A stretch of 64,000 bases of DNA. Source: Thamnaconus septentrionalis. Its lineage: Eukaryota; Chordata; Actinopteri; Tetraodontiformes; Monacanthidae. Both the position numbers and the translations under genes were made by a program. The first letter of the stretch is position 1; each line of letters opens with the position of its first letter. The notes under the pieces were generated by a model. The model made no database searches and was not told the origin of the DNA. It worked only from the letters and a program-made list of their open reading frames with translations. This document shows, piece by piece, positions 50,049-60,720 of the stretch. The stretch is from positions 11,088,501-11,152,500 of the forward strand of contig CM020518.1 of NCBI GenBank assembly GCA_009823395.1. Direction: 5' to 3'.

Positions 50049-50520
50049 GTCTTCAGGCCTTTCGGACTCGCTGCATAATAATAACATGGCTTGTTTACCA
50101 CCCGCTGGGATCCAAGGTGACCCTGCTGAGACTGCACTTTGCCTCCCCGTCCCCGTCTTCGGGGACTCGGCGGGAGAAGTGCCCCGGAGGTGGCTTAATG
50201 CAAAGACCTGCGCTGTGGAGAGACGGGGCCGGTGCTCCCTCACAATTCCCAGCAGCCGCCCTGATTGTTGCCGATGGAGCCGAGGCCAGCCTGCGAGTGG
50301 GGGGAGGTAATTGAGGCGCCTGCGGTGGATTGAAGACCCCCTTTTCTCCTCCATCACCTTGTCCTCCCACCCACTATTCTCTCCCCGACCTTTCATCCTC
50401 CTGCTCTGCTCCTTGCTCCCGCTCCGCCTCTTTTTTTTCATGAGCTGAAATGATGCGTACCCTCATGTGAAATAGGACAACGAGTAAATATTGTGGAGCA
50501 AAAAAAAAGAAAAAAGACAC

Positions 50521-50624
50521 AAGATCTGTTGTTGTCCGTGGAGAGTGCACGATGAGAAGAGACGACAACGTTTTGATGGCTGGATTCCAATTTTATTTGT
50601 AGCACGAGCAAACCTTCTGCTTCG
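50521..50624 (-). repeat. Dispersed repeat, copy A (longer)
   Basis: This segment and 51336-51416 share GATCTGTTGTTG, GGAGAGTG, GAAGAGA, GACAAC, TTTGTAGCAC and AGCAAACCTTCTGC in the same order. Copy A contains about 20 bp, GGCTGGATTCCAATTTTA-like, that are missing from copy B. Read on the minus strand it holds AATAAAATTGG, so the minus strand may be the transcribed sense. Family unknown to me. Confidence 0.65.
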
Positions 50625-51259
50625 CTCGTCAGGCAAAGTGGAGAAAAGTGTCGGCCGCCGCGAGAAGCTGGAAATAATTCCGCCTTCTTCTTTTTGTGTT
50701 GCATGGTTGCATCTCTGCGTCCTTGTCTCCCGTGCGGTAACGGTGCCCATTTGCGCGTACAGCGGGCCGCCGCTTCTTGATTAATGGCAAACGCGATCTG
50801 CATTTACAGGGGACAAAAAAAAACTTCTTACAACATAACACCCCTGAAGATGGATGAGGCGTTCCGCTCCGCCGTGCGCAAATCCCTCGAAGAAGGATAC
50901 CCTAAAATATGGATTATGGCTTTAAAAGGAATATAGAGACAGATTAGGCTTTTATCCTCCGTGCACGACGGAGGAGAAGAAAAAAAAATGGGGGCCGGGG
51001 ACGGAGGGTGGGGGCGGGCTGGAGACGGGGGGGGGGGTGGGGGGGTGGCGCAGATTATATTTGCTGTGAAAATAAGGGGTTTTATTATTGCATTTCCACG
51101 ATGAGGCCCGTTCCTCTATTTTAGCCGCCGCCACCGTCTTCCGTCTTGGAGGCATGCGGATTTCTCAATTAGTGCCGGGGGAGAAAACTGATGATTGGGC
51201 CTGAGCGTCATCTCGTGCCAGACAGCAGCCCATCTGTGCCACACCGGTGTGGACTGGTA

Positions 51260-51263
51260 CATA

Positions 51264-51328
<65 letters not shown>
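51260..51328. repeat. Long (TA)n array
   Basis: About 69 bp, with one early TG interruption, directly before repeat copy B. Confidence 0.95.
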
Positions 51329-51330
<2 letters not shown>

Positions 51331-51335
51331 GGCAT

Positions 51336-51416
51336 AAGATCTGTTGTTGCCCAGGGAGAGTGATGGGAAGAGATGACAACCTTTTGTAGCACTAGCAAAC
51401 CTTCTGCCTTCTGCTT
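51336..51416 (-). repeat. Dispersed repeat, copy B (shorter)
   Basis: This second copy of the unit at 50521-50624 shares all its main blocks in order, but has a central deletion of roughly 20 bp and scattered substitutions. It is flanked directly by a 69-bp TA array on the left and a compound TA/CA array on the right, so the unit may carry or attract microsatellites. Orientation is the same as copy A. Confidence 0.65.
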
Positions 51417-51592
51417 ATCTATATATATATATATACACACACACATATACATACAGTATATACTTACATATATACACGTACATACATACATATACAGTAT
51501 ATGTATACACACACACACACACACACACACACAGCTATATATATACATATATATACATATATATATACATATGTATGTACACACACATAACA
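51417..51592. repeat. Compound (TA)/(CA)/(TACA) array
   Basis: About 175 bp of alternating TA, CA and TACA blocks, including a 30-bp CA run near 51505-51533. It lies directly after repeat copy B. Translations through it give Ile-Tyr and Thr-His runs and are not genes. Confidence 0.95.
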
Positions 51593-51594
51593 TT

Positions 51595-51710
51595 GGAGGG
51601 ATTGTGGATGCTGCCGGGGTGCGAGGCGTGTCATTAAAAGTTTCACAGGCACACTGGATAGCTGTCAGAGCCCATGCCAATTAGTGCCACTTTAGGTGTC
51701 AGTCTGGTGG
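51595..51710. promoter_or_regulatory. Candidate conserved regulatory block
   Basis: GTCATTAAAAG, AGCTGTCAG (TGACAG is a MEIS/TALE core on the minus strand) and CCAATTAGTGCC lie together directly after the compound TA/CA array. Confidence 0.35.
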
Positions 51711-52182
51711 GCCGCCGAGACGAGAGGCGAGCAGGCTGCGAGGAGCCGGGGAGCCCCACCGTCTCCGACTTCCTGCTCGGCCGAGCATCCTGCGAGGCCT
51801 CCACCACCACCGTGGCGGCGGCCTGGTCAGCGGGCATGGCGGCGTCCCGTCTCCCTGAATATCGACGAAACTGCACAGCTGAGAGGAGGGATACGATTAT
51901 TGAAAATTAACTTCTGCTGTCTTTAAGTAAGCAAATAATCCTCTAACTCCTGCAGCTGTCAAGTGAGCTATATTATTAAATTCTATTTCCATAAACTGCA
52001 CGGATACCAAAAACCTCCACAGCATGGTGATTTGGTCCACCCCGGTGAACTTTTCCAGCCGTTCAGCCACGATTGTTTTTCTGGTTCGCTGTCGTGTCGG
52101 ACGCAAGGCGGCGCTTTCGGCGGTTTTTCGCCGCAGGCTGAGGCTTGGTGGAAAAGGTGGCGCTGCGCTAAACGCAGGTATC

Positions 52183-52205
52183 GAGAGAGAGAGAGAGAGA
52201 GAGAG
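52183..52205. repeat. (GA)n microsatellite
   Basis: 23 bp of GA. Confidence 0.95.
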
Positions 52206-52391
52206 TAAATTATATGCTTTCAAATATTCAGGAATAAGCGTGTCTTGTGTCCTCGGGGGGAGGGACACGGCGCCAATCTGAGGAGAAACAATTTTTAATC
52301 AAAACTTTCTTTGTTTAGGCCGGAAAACTCGGCGCAGCAGCTTCAAATCCATCTTAATTCATCGGTGGGGAGGTGGGAGTGAATCACAGGG

Positions 52392-52393
<2 letters not shown>

Positions 52394-52426
<33 letters not shown>
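52394..52426. repeat. (CA)n microsatellite
   Basis: About 16 CA units. Confidence 0.95.
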
Positions 52427-52428
<2 letters not shown>

Positions 52429-55400
52429 CACGGACAAACACATACACACACTGGGGCTTCACACTATTCCTCAGAGCAGCGGAGGTCAAACACAGACCGA
52501 GTACAGAGGCAGACAACAAACCAGGCGCTGTTTTGTTCTGTTGTAAATTATGCTACGGCGACATGAGTAATAAGCTGAGACCACTTTATCATTTTTTGCG
52601 CTCCTGGCACTGAGTCACTTACAGGTAGCGGTTGAAAATCGACCGCCGGCGAAAGGAGTACACACCTCCAAGCACAAGCGACACCCTAAGTAGCTTTTAT
52701 TGTCGTGAACTTATTGCGTCTTTACTGCAGAACATCCCCAGCTGTTCCTGTGCAGCTTGCTGGGGCTGCAGGCTACATGTTACTTGTCATACATGACATT
52801 ACACAGATGCAAAAGCATGACAGTCGAGCATAAATCAGTCACTAACATGTAACGTGAACATTAGCTACGCAGAGCAATTAAGACAGGACATGCTCAGACA
52901 TTTGCATGATATATACAAATAAATTTAACTTAAAACTTTGATTTTATTTTTTACTTACTTCTAACTTTAAGGTCAAATGGGTGTCTGTAGTAGGTGTGTG
53001 TATGGTTTTGCATCCGTACGTTTTTTGCAATACGCTCATTTTAGGGACTTTGTCGTATTTCTCTTCTATTTTTTTCCATTCAACACTTGTGGGAAGCAGA
53101 TGGCAAAATAAGCCGCGAGCAGGGCCGGCGACTAAACAGGCTGCGAAAGATCGGGAAGATATCGAGTGCATACTAATTATCGCAGTTATGGAGCTGCAAT
53201 CAAAACTGCATCACCGGGGGAGATAATCGACTGTATCCGGAGTATTGACGGGGCAACTCGACAGCCGACGGCAGGTTGCACAACCAGAAACACAACTAAA
53301 ATCGATTTTTTTTTTTCCCCCTGTTTCTCTTCTACTCCAATTATGCCGAGCCTCCAGACTCTGCGCTCGCAAAACTCACTCACGAGGCGAGGCGACGAAA
53401 GGCCTGACGTCGCCGCTCAATTAGCCAGCGCGGCTAATTAAGCTGATTTTCCTTGCCGTCGTCCTCTCGCACAAAGCGTTTGACGTCTTGAGTGGCGCGC
53501 AACGAGAGCGAAACTCACAGCACGAGATGTGCCACCCGCTGAGTTGCCTGCCCGCTCTGCAGCTTCCTAGCATCCCATCACTCCCATCAACTCAACCACT
53601 GGGCTTTAATCAGGGGCACTGAGGGAAATTGACGACGTGTTCCATTCCGCCTCGGAAGTTGGATGTTCTGAATTCACGACGAAATGTGTGAGGGGTGCCT
53701 CCTTCGAGTGTCTGGTTGCAAAAATGGAGGATCCAACGTGGACAGCTTTTGGGTGAAAGCTTGACACTTAGACTGTCTGTTTACCAATTATTGTGTCTTT
53801 TTGTGCTTTGAAGTCCGACTGATTGTGCTCTGCCCTCCCGTATTTACTGTGTGTTGTTTTTGCGCATTTACGCACAAACCATAGCATATCGTACCACTGA
53901 GAGCCTGCAAAAAAATCAGGATCCGCTGGTAAATTCTGTAATTAACATTGAAATCACTGCCAAATCGCTTCGCCTTCATCCCGGCCCACCACTGGTGACC
54001 TCGACCTTTTCCAACAATGCACTCGAACTCTAACGGATGGCGGAGTGAATTCCAACCTGCTCTCAAAATACCACCCTCGTTCGACATGGAGTCTCCGTCA
54101 TCGCTCGGGTGGTTAGGGTGAGGTTTCACTGACAAGAGCACTGAATTGTGTATCCGAGGGTCATGATGGGCGCCTCCGGATTAAACTCAACAAGAATTAC
54201 GACCAACGATCAAATATTTACAAGTCTAATGCAATTTCCATTAACTCGGTGTTAGCATGCAGGCACTAGCCTTCGACTCATAAACAGGGCCTTGTTTTAT
54301 GGACAAAAGAATTAATAGTCTACAAATGCAATTTTATGTACCCGAGATGCCTTCTTGCATGCGTAATGTAAACTGTGGCAGGCACACAGGCAGGCTGGTT
54401 GAATATTGATTGCAAATATTAATTCATGTGAGGATCTGCAGTCATTGGAGCAACGTGTACAGCCAGAGTCTCTCCTAGTTTATCCATGGTTTGCGTCATT
54501 GCCGAATGTCCCAGTGAAGTTCTTTTTTTTTTCGGTACAAATGACGACCTTGTGTTGAACAGTAACTCTTTGGAGCCGGCCATCGTCATTTACAGCCTTG
54601 TTTTAGTTTTGATGAAGCAATTTCTTCACGTCAGCACGCTCACTCACTGGGTAACACTGAATTATACATAATCACATGTTCATTAGCATAAATATTGTTC
54701 GGAGTAATTATTTGGCGCTTGAGTTGGAATGGAGTTTCGTATTTTCATTTCAAAGGAGAAAAAAATAAACTGGCAAAGTGATACTTTGGATGGTACGAGT
54801 TGAAAATCGGAACACTGGCATCGTTGCCCAATGACGATCTGAAGGTCCAGACATGTAGCAACGCGCACTTGATGTTTTCATCTTACACAACTCTCAGCCT
54901 TGCGATGACAGCATGGCAAGACTTTTTCACGTGCATTCATTTGCGAGACCAATCCTTGGCTTCTTGTGTCCGAGAGCAGCGGCTGTCTGGCCTCCCGTCG
55001 TCATCGCCAGATAGAGATCGCAAGCTAGACGAGATACAGAGTCTTCCGTGAAGAGACGCTCATCGATTCTCCTCATGTTACTCTCGGCGCGCTAAATACT
55101 TTGCATAGAGCCATGAGAGAGGTATTGATTTTTTTTTTCTCTCCACGTAACACGGTGAGAAAAAACAGTTTTGTAGGCTTTTTTTTGTTTTTTTGTTACA
55201 GAGACCAACAAATCAAAATGAGATTCCTCAATGCAGATGGGAGAAAGGGGGAAAAGAATAAAAATGAAGAAGATGGTATTGTAGCAGCGTGAAAGACGCA
55301 TACAGGCACTCATCTCCAACTGCTGCAGCAGCTTGCTTTACTGTTAACTGCTATTCAGGCAGCCACCGGTTTTTGGCGGCAGTTGCTAGGCGACCGCACC

Positions 55401-55469
55401 AGACGCCAGGAAGTGGTGCCTCTCCATCTGCTTTTCATCCATCGTGGAAGCTCTGCATGCTTCCCTTCA
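52427..55469. other. Non-coding stretch
   Basis: Unique sequence with the inverted TAATTAGCC pair at 53.4 kb and T runs at 53308-53318 and 55128-55138. No gene recognised. Confidence 0.55.
53419..53439. repeat. Inverted TAATTAGCC-type sites
   Basis: AATTAGCC (53419-53426) and GGCTAATT (53432-53439) are exact reverse complements 5 nt apart. Each holds a TAAT homeodomain core, so the pair could bind a homeodomain dimer. Confidence 0.75.
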
Positions 55470-55712
55470 AACCATGAGGGACACACAGTAGGTGGTTCAA
55501 TTCCAACGCTGGTCTCCAACACAGGGCTTCTCTGCAGGTGCTCCAATGTCCTCCAACAGCCCAACGATGTGCACATCAGGATGACTTACAACTCTAAATT
55601 GTCTGCAGGTGTGAGTGTGCATGGTTGTTCTGTGCAGCTCTGCAGTTAACCGGTGACTTCTCGAGGCGCCGGCAACCCAGGGAACTGGATGGATGGGTGG
55701 ACGGATGTCACC
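55470..55712 (+). mobile_element. Degenerate tRNA-headed dispersed repeat (fish SINE-like)
   Basis: A box-B-like motif GGTTCAATTCC (55494-55504) is followed by text resembling a very common fish repeat: a CTCCAATGTCCTCCAACAG block, a GTGCACATCAGG block, CTCTAAATTG then GTCTGCAGGTGTGAGTGTG (to 55619), GGTTGTTCTGT, and finally a GGATGGATGG tail (55687-55696). The order matches the repeat family as I know it, with many substitutions and deletions. It carries no open frame and would depend on LINE enzymes. Family assignment is from memory of the motif order, so a repeat-library match is needed. It lies about 1.5 kb before the CCAT arrays at 57 kb, which could have grown from similar tails. Confidence 0.6.
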
Positions 55713-57084
55713 GGGTCTTTTTTTAAGAAAAAGTGATCAAGTATTGAAGTAATCCGGATGACTGTTGTGAATGTTTCCTTCTCCGCGACTGAATCGTTAA
55801 AATGCTAAAGTGGTGAAAATCTGTTGCCATATCTTAGCTTAAATTTGTGTCAAAATAATAATAATAAAAAAAAATCAATGACACTAGGATACCGACTTTT
55901 AAAATGTCTATCTTCCATTTCGTTGCGAGGTTACAGCTTCTCCCTCTACTGGAAGCACCGAGGTAGGCGATCTGAAAAAAAGCGGGCCTCACAAAGCAGG
56001 TACAGTAGACGGTTGAGTGGGACCTCTGAGGTTCAGGGGTCAAGTCGGAGCACTGACCGCAACTTTAAAAATGTCTGTAGAAACGCCTGCCAAATATGGA
56101 GGGCTGTAAGTTGTTCAACCTCTGGGCGGCGGCACACGGAGCACCGGCACTACACCTGCGAGACCGAAACTGCATCATTTTGCCTGGAATATTTGTATGC
56201 GGTCGATGGCTGGGGATTTAAAGGCAGCTATCAGCGTTTAACAGCAAAGTCAGAGGACCTGAAAGAGAAGAAAACAGGATTACAAGCCATGGGGGAACAG
56301 CGGAAGGGTGGCCGAGCTTCTTATGCTCCTGACGAGGGTGTTATTAAAATTCTCCGGTGGTGGTCGGAGGTCACGGGAAAAAGGAATTTAAAAAAATGAT
56401 GATGCTGGTGTGGCACTGGAAAGATTATCCAAATCCGCAGAGAGCAGTGTGACAGATTAACACCAAGCATGTGACAGAGGATCTGGGATTCGGCTATCTA
56501 AATTATTTAATTTCATATTGTATCATGTCAAAAAATTGTAATTGTAGTGTCATTCAACTGGAGAAACTGCAGTCGAAGATAATAATACAATTCATTTTAA
56601 AACGGGAAACACCTACGCTTGCTGGCGTTAGCATTGTTAGCTGACACTCGCTGATCTAAATCTGAATTGCAGTAGAATCAGTCCAAAAAAAAAAAACCCT
56701 ATAAATAACCCTTTGTTTGTTTTATTGCTATGTACAAATCGGCAATTTAATCACACTGAAGAGTATAACCAAACAAATACGAGTTTGACCGCGACGGAAC
56801 AAATTGCGCCGGAGAATTCAAACCCAGATCCCCGCCGACAAGACGGCGTAATGATCACAGGCGTGGAAATCCAGTACAGAGCGGAAACCCTCTCATTCCC
56901 CGAGGCGGGTCTCACAGACCCACACTCAGGCCCGCCGCAAACCGCCGACTTGTCGGTCGCAGCCTCAACAAACCACAAGGTATGCGGTGGTGGCGGCGGC
57001 GGCGACGCTCTAAGTGAGGAGTCTCCCTTTAGTCAGGATGCAGAGGGATGAGAGAGACGGAGAGATGTCCAGCCGTCCTACTGT
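55713..57084. other. Non-coding stretch with one longer unassigned frame
   Basis: A plus-strand frame of 191 codons covers 55824-56399. It is rich in Ser, Arg and Lys, has no recognisable domain, begins in an AAT-repeat leader and has no promoter or splice context that I can support. I treat it as chance. Confidence 0.5.
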
Positions 57085-57240
57085 TCGTCCATCTATCTCG
57101 ATGCACAAATCAAAATTTCTATCATCAATCTACTGACTATCATTCCGTCCCTGGACCCTTTCAATCGTCCATTCATCGACTCAACCTGGCAGCCGTCTGT
57201 CTGTCAGTTCATCCGTCTAATGTCTGTCCGCCTATCTTTT

Positions 57241-57480
57241 ATCCATCCATCCACTGAACCATGCATCCATCCATCATCCATCCGTCCATCATCTGTCTGT
57301 CAACCCATCCGTCTCTCCATCTGTCTGTCCATCTTTGGCAAACCCATCCATCTATCATCTCACGATACATCCCTCCATCCATCCATCCATCCATCCATCC
57401 ATCCATCCATCCATCCATCAGTCTATTCATCTGTCCGTCCATCCTTCTGGCCATTCTCATCCATTCTTCCATTCCATCCG
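57241..57480. repeat. CCAT-rich array with perfect (CCAT)11 core
   Basis: Imperfect CCAT, CCGT and CTGT units surround an uninterrupted core at 57375-57419. Frames through it read Pro-Ser-Ile-His and, on the other strand, Trp-Met-Asp-Gly. Similar text starts near 57085. Confidence 0.95.
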
Positions 57481-58194
57481 AAACAGGACACCAGTACGAT
57501 ATTGTTACGTTGCAGCACATTGCAGTACAGTGTCGAGCATCTAATTGTGGCTAATGCATAGAAAATAGAATTAACAAATGGTAGTAACAGTAAAAGAAAG
57601 ACAGTTTCAGGCCCAAATTGATGGCAAGAGTTGGTCGGCAGCACTGACGCTTGCTCTTCGCCGGCACTTTGGACTTGAAAGTGAGCAGCTTCACACCCCG
57701 CCGCAACCTCTCAATAATGGACCGGGGCCCCCTTAAGTGATCTCTAATGGAAGCTCTTATGGGAGGAGACGCTCATTCATATTCCATATTTCACTCTGCA
57801 ATGCCGCCGCCGCCGCCGCAAATGGGTCAAAGAAAATTCCGCCACGCACACACACACACACGCAAGTGGGCTTTTCGACTCTCGAGGGAATCGCTGCGGG
57901 ACAGGAGGGGGGTGGGGTTACCAGTAATCCAGATTATATTGGGTCCCCTCCACCCCCACACTCCCCAACCCCTTCCTAATCTGTGTTAATCCAATACAAG
58001 CAGCGCGTGTTGGCGCAAGATGGAACAAAAAATACAAAGCAAAAAAAAAAACAAAAAAAACCCCTGGGTCTCTCTGGTTTGACATTTGGACGCGTCTCCT
58101 CGGGCAGAGCTCATATTCATTCACGGCGAGCTGCTCTGCTGACTTGAACCGATTCATCTGGGCGAACAGGGGGAAAAAAAGGAAGAAAAAAAGG

Positions 58195-58280
58195 CGGGCT
58201 GCGATGCCCCGCTTTATGCAAATGTTGTCGCTCGCAAAACCTCCACTATAATTTCTGACGAAATTAATCAACAGCGCGAG
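58195..58280. promoter_or_regulatory. Candidate regulatory block with octamer
   Basis: ATGCAAAT (58216-58223), the perfect POU octamer, is followed by ACTATAATTTC and AAATTAATCAAC within 50 bp. Confidence 0.35.
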
Positions 58281-58476
58281 TGCGAACAAGGGATCGGGAG
58301 AGCGACGGTGGGCGGGAGGTGGGGAGGGAGTGGGGGGGATCCTTCTCTAATTAGCCACCTGCAAACAGGCGCAGGGGCGCTCATCGCCCCCTCGCCGCGA
58401 CGCGCCCAACCACGTTACGACCCGTCTTCCCCATTAACCAGCCGGAGGCGCGCGGCTCAAAGCTAATACCTCGTAA

Positions 58477-58496
58477 AGAGAGAGAGAGAGAGAGAG
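58477..58496. repeat. (GA)n microsatellite
   Basis: 20 bp of GA followed by an A run. Confidence 0.95.
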
Positions 58497-58598
58497 AAAA
58501 AAACAAAACCGCAGCGGCAGTTACGGCCAACGTGATTGCCTTCCCCAGACGTCGGCGGCATCCAAAATATCAGGGGGCGGAGGCGTCCGAGACGAAGG

Positions 58599-58619
58599 GC
58601 GCATCAAATATTGATGCGC
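58599..58619. repeat. Perfect 9-bp inverted repeat, 3-nt spacer
   Basis: GCGCATCAA, ATA, TTGATGCGC. It has the form of a dimeric transcription-factor site and lies in an AT/CpG mixed block that looks regulatory (58590-58670). Confidence 0.9.
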
Positions 58620-58796
58620 TTTTACAGCATCTGCCGCGTGCCATTTATGAAATATTGAGGTATGCACAGATGGAATAAAGGGGGGGGGTGGTGGTGGTGG
58701 GGGAGGGCTGAGGGTTGGCCATGATCCGTGCGCGCTTCACTTTTTACAGTATATACGCTGAGCAGTGGAACGGAGCGTGAAGACAGAAGCTGCTGT

Positions 58797-58842
58797 AGAG
58801 GAGGAGGTAGGGGAGGAGGAAGAGGAGGAGGAGGAGCAGTGG
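58797..58842. repeat. (GGA)n purine tract
   Basis: GGA/GAA units with few interruptions. Confidence 0.85.
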
Positions 58843-59141
58843 GGGATGGCAAATCCTCTTAGGACATCGGAGGGGAGCCGGTGCGAGCGTGGGTAGCGGC
58901 GGTAGACAAATTAGCGGCGGACCCTCCGAGGTGATCCGGGTCCGGGGGGGGGGCGCGGCATTTCATCGGCGCCGCGGCGCAGACCCGGATAATAAGCGCC
59001 ACCGCTCCTCGCATTGATGTCGTTTTCGCAGCCGAGTGGCTCGGTAAACACCGCGGAGTCCTCTTCCTCTCGCTCCCCCTCCGTGCCCGCGACTCGCACA
59101 TCTGTCACTCATCTGGACAGCCCTGCCCTGTTTGCCTCCCC

Positions 59142-59450
59142 ATGGATTCATCTGTTATCCATCCCTCCCATCCACCTCTCTGTCCAGATCCCCATCGAGG
59201 TATAATTCGTCTTTCATCCATCCATCCATCCATCCATCTGCCCCATTCATTTATTTGTCCATCTCTCTGCCTGCCCGTCACTCCATCATCTGTCTGTCTG
59301 TCCGTCCGCCCGTCCATCCTCCCTCACGTTTGTCCGTCAATCTATCTGGATGGAGGGAAAGCAGCCGGTGGCCTGGTGACATTTATCTGACCGTCTATAC
59401 CTCCAATGCATCTGTCAGGCAATCCATCCCTTCCTCCATCCATCCATGCG
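59142..59450. repeat. Imperfect CCAT/CTGT array
   Basis: Interspersed CCAT and GTCTGTC units, with a perfect CCAT run at 59215-59238. It is a second block of the same type as at 57.3 kb. Confidence 0.85.
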
Positions 59451-59577
59451 TCAATAGTGGGCCTGAGACTCCATGAGACACCGAGTCTTATCACAATATA
59501 AGGGACAATGTCAAAATGCAATATATAATGTGGATTTTTAATCCCCCAGTTTCCCCTTTTCAGCTGCACCTCCACTA

Positions 59578-60034
59578 ATCCATCTATACATCATCTAATC
59601 CATCCATACATCCATCTATCCCATGCCCACCCATCCAACAATTAAACAATCCAGCCAAACCAACCAACAAACAGACATCAAATAAGTCAATCAATTTAAT
59701 TAACTTTTATTTCTAAAGCGCTAAATCATAATCAAAGGCATCTTGAAGTGCTTTGCACAACCAAAGAGAAACAGAAGTGATCACCCTGGCAGACTGTTAA
59801 TTAATCCCCTGTGCTAAAGTCAGCAGTCAAGATGGATCCATGCAGTCTGTGTGGTCAATCCTACATCCATCCATCCATGCATGCATCCATTCATCCACCC
59901 ATCCAACAATCTATCCAACCAACCAACAATGTATTTGTCATGCATCCAACAATCCATTAAAAATAAATAACACATTCATCCATCCAACCCCAAAGGTCTA
60001 ACAACCAACCAAACACTCCATCCATCCATCCATA
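59578..60034. repeat. Scattered CCAT/CAAC tetranucleotide blocks
   Basis: Short CCAT runs at 59866-59880 and 60018-60034, plus ACCAACCAA units, surround the AGCGC-type repeat fragment. Confidence 0.8.
59686..59775. mobile_element. Fragment of a dispersed fish repeat ('AGCGCTAAATCA' type)
   Basis: The stretch reads TCAATCAATTTAATTAAC, TTTTATTTCTAAAGCGCTAA, ATCATAATCAAAGGCATC and TTGAAGTGCTTTGCAC. This closely follows a very common fish repeat whose usual form has TTTATTTNTATAGCGC, AAATCAnAACAA and a final AAGGCGCTTTAC. Only about 90 bp is recognisable and it has no open frame. It sits between CCAT-rich blocks. The assignment is by eye. Confidence 0.5.
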
Positions 60035-60479
60035 TTCTTGATCTTTCACTCCCCACTTCCTTCTGCCGCGTCCACCTCTGTCTCCTGTGTCCTCCTGCTG
60101 TGTTTCGGGGACCCACTAATTCAAAGAGCAAGCAGCAGCGCCTCATAACGGTAATCAGCCGGGTCTCACCCAGCACCCACCCCCAGCCTGTCGACATATC
60201 CCAAGTTCAAAGAATACAAAAGGAAGAGCGGCTGTAGCCCCCCCCCCCTCTTCCTCAGCTCCCATAAATCTTTTAATCACGACGCAGACAGAAACTATTT
60301 TTGCCCCCCTTCCATCTCCCTTGATCTGCCAGAGTTTTCTGTTCCCGGTTCCCTTTCTTCTTGTGTGTTCAGCGTCCCCTTTGCTCTTCGCCCTCCCCCA
60401 GCCTCCCCCCGTCCACCCAGTCCCCCTCGTTCTCCGCTCTTCCCCTCTCACTTGTTCATGTTCTCGCCCGCCCCCCACC

Positions 60480-60720
60480 TAGCTTGTCTTGCCCACTGCT
60501 GAGCCTTAATGAGTACACTGCCAAGGCCTGTAAATTATTCAATAACTGGGAGACGAATCTCTGAGCCCCCCGCCGTACCCACCCCACTCCCGGTTCTCTT
60601 TGTTATTCCAAAAATAGATCTATGTTGGGAATGAATCGTTCACAGCTAATGGAATTTGAAACGCCCATTGTTCCTGTGTGATTGCAGATTTCTGCGCCAC
60701 ACATGATGTGAAAACACCGG
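60480..60720. promoter_or_regulatory. Candidate conserved regulatory block
   Basis: GCCTTAATGAG, GTAAATTATTCAATAAC, the MEF2/CArG-like site, AGCTAATGG and GTGATTGCAG lie in unique sequence immediately right of the CCAT-rich zone. Confidence 0.35.
60608..60617 (+). promoter_or_regulatory. MEF2/CArG-like site
   Basis: CCAAAAATAG is one base from both the MEF2 consensus and an SRF CArG box, inside the regulatory-looking block at 60.48-60.72 kb. Confidence 0.3.

Larger units (their letters stand above)
46451..50500. other. Non-coding stretch
   Basis: Overlapping frames in three phases at 48.3-48.9 kb reflect GC-rich sequence with few stops, not a gene. The ATGCTAA repeat and CCG repeat are listed separately. 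Nothing else is assignable. Confidence 0.55.

Noticed and set aside
49866..50441. 191-codon minus-strand frame
   Set aside because: It contains a glycine run from the CCG repeat and low-complexity Arg/Glu/Lys ends; no family recognised.
51165..51680. 171-codon minus-strand and 103-codon plus-strand frames
   Set aside because: These are translations of TA/CA/TACA microsatellites.
57220..57561. Pro-Ser-Ile-His repeat 'protein' and its antisense Trp-Met-Asp-Gly counterpart
   Set aside because: A CCAT tetranucleotide array is open in several frames, which is typical of simple repeats.
57181..60034. CRISPR array or satellite interpretation of the regularly repeated CCAT blocks
   Set aside because: The unit is a 4-bp simple repeat without spacers, in vertebrate-type DNA.
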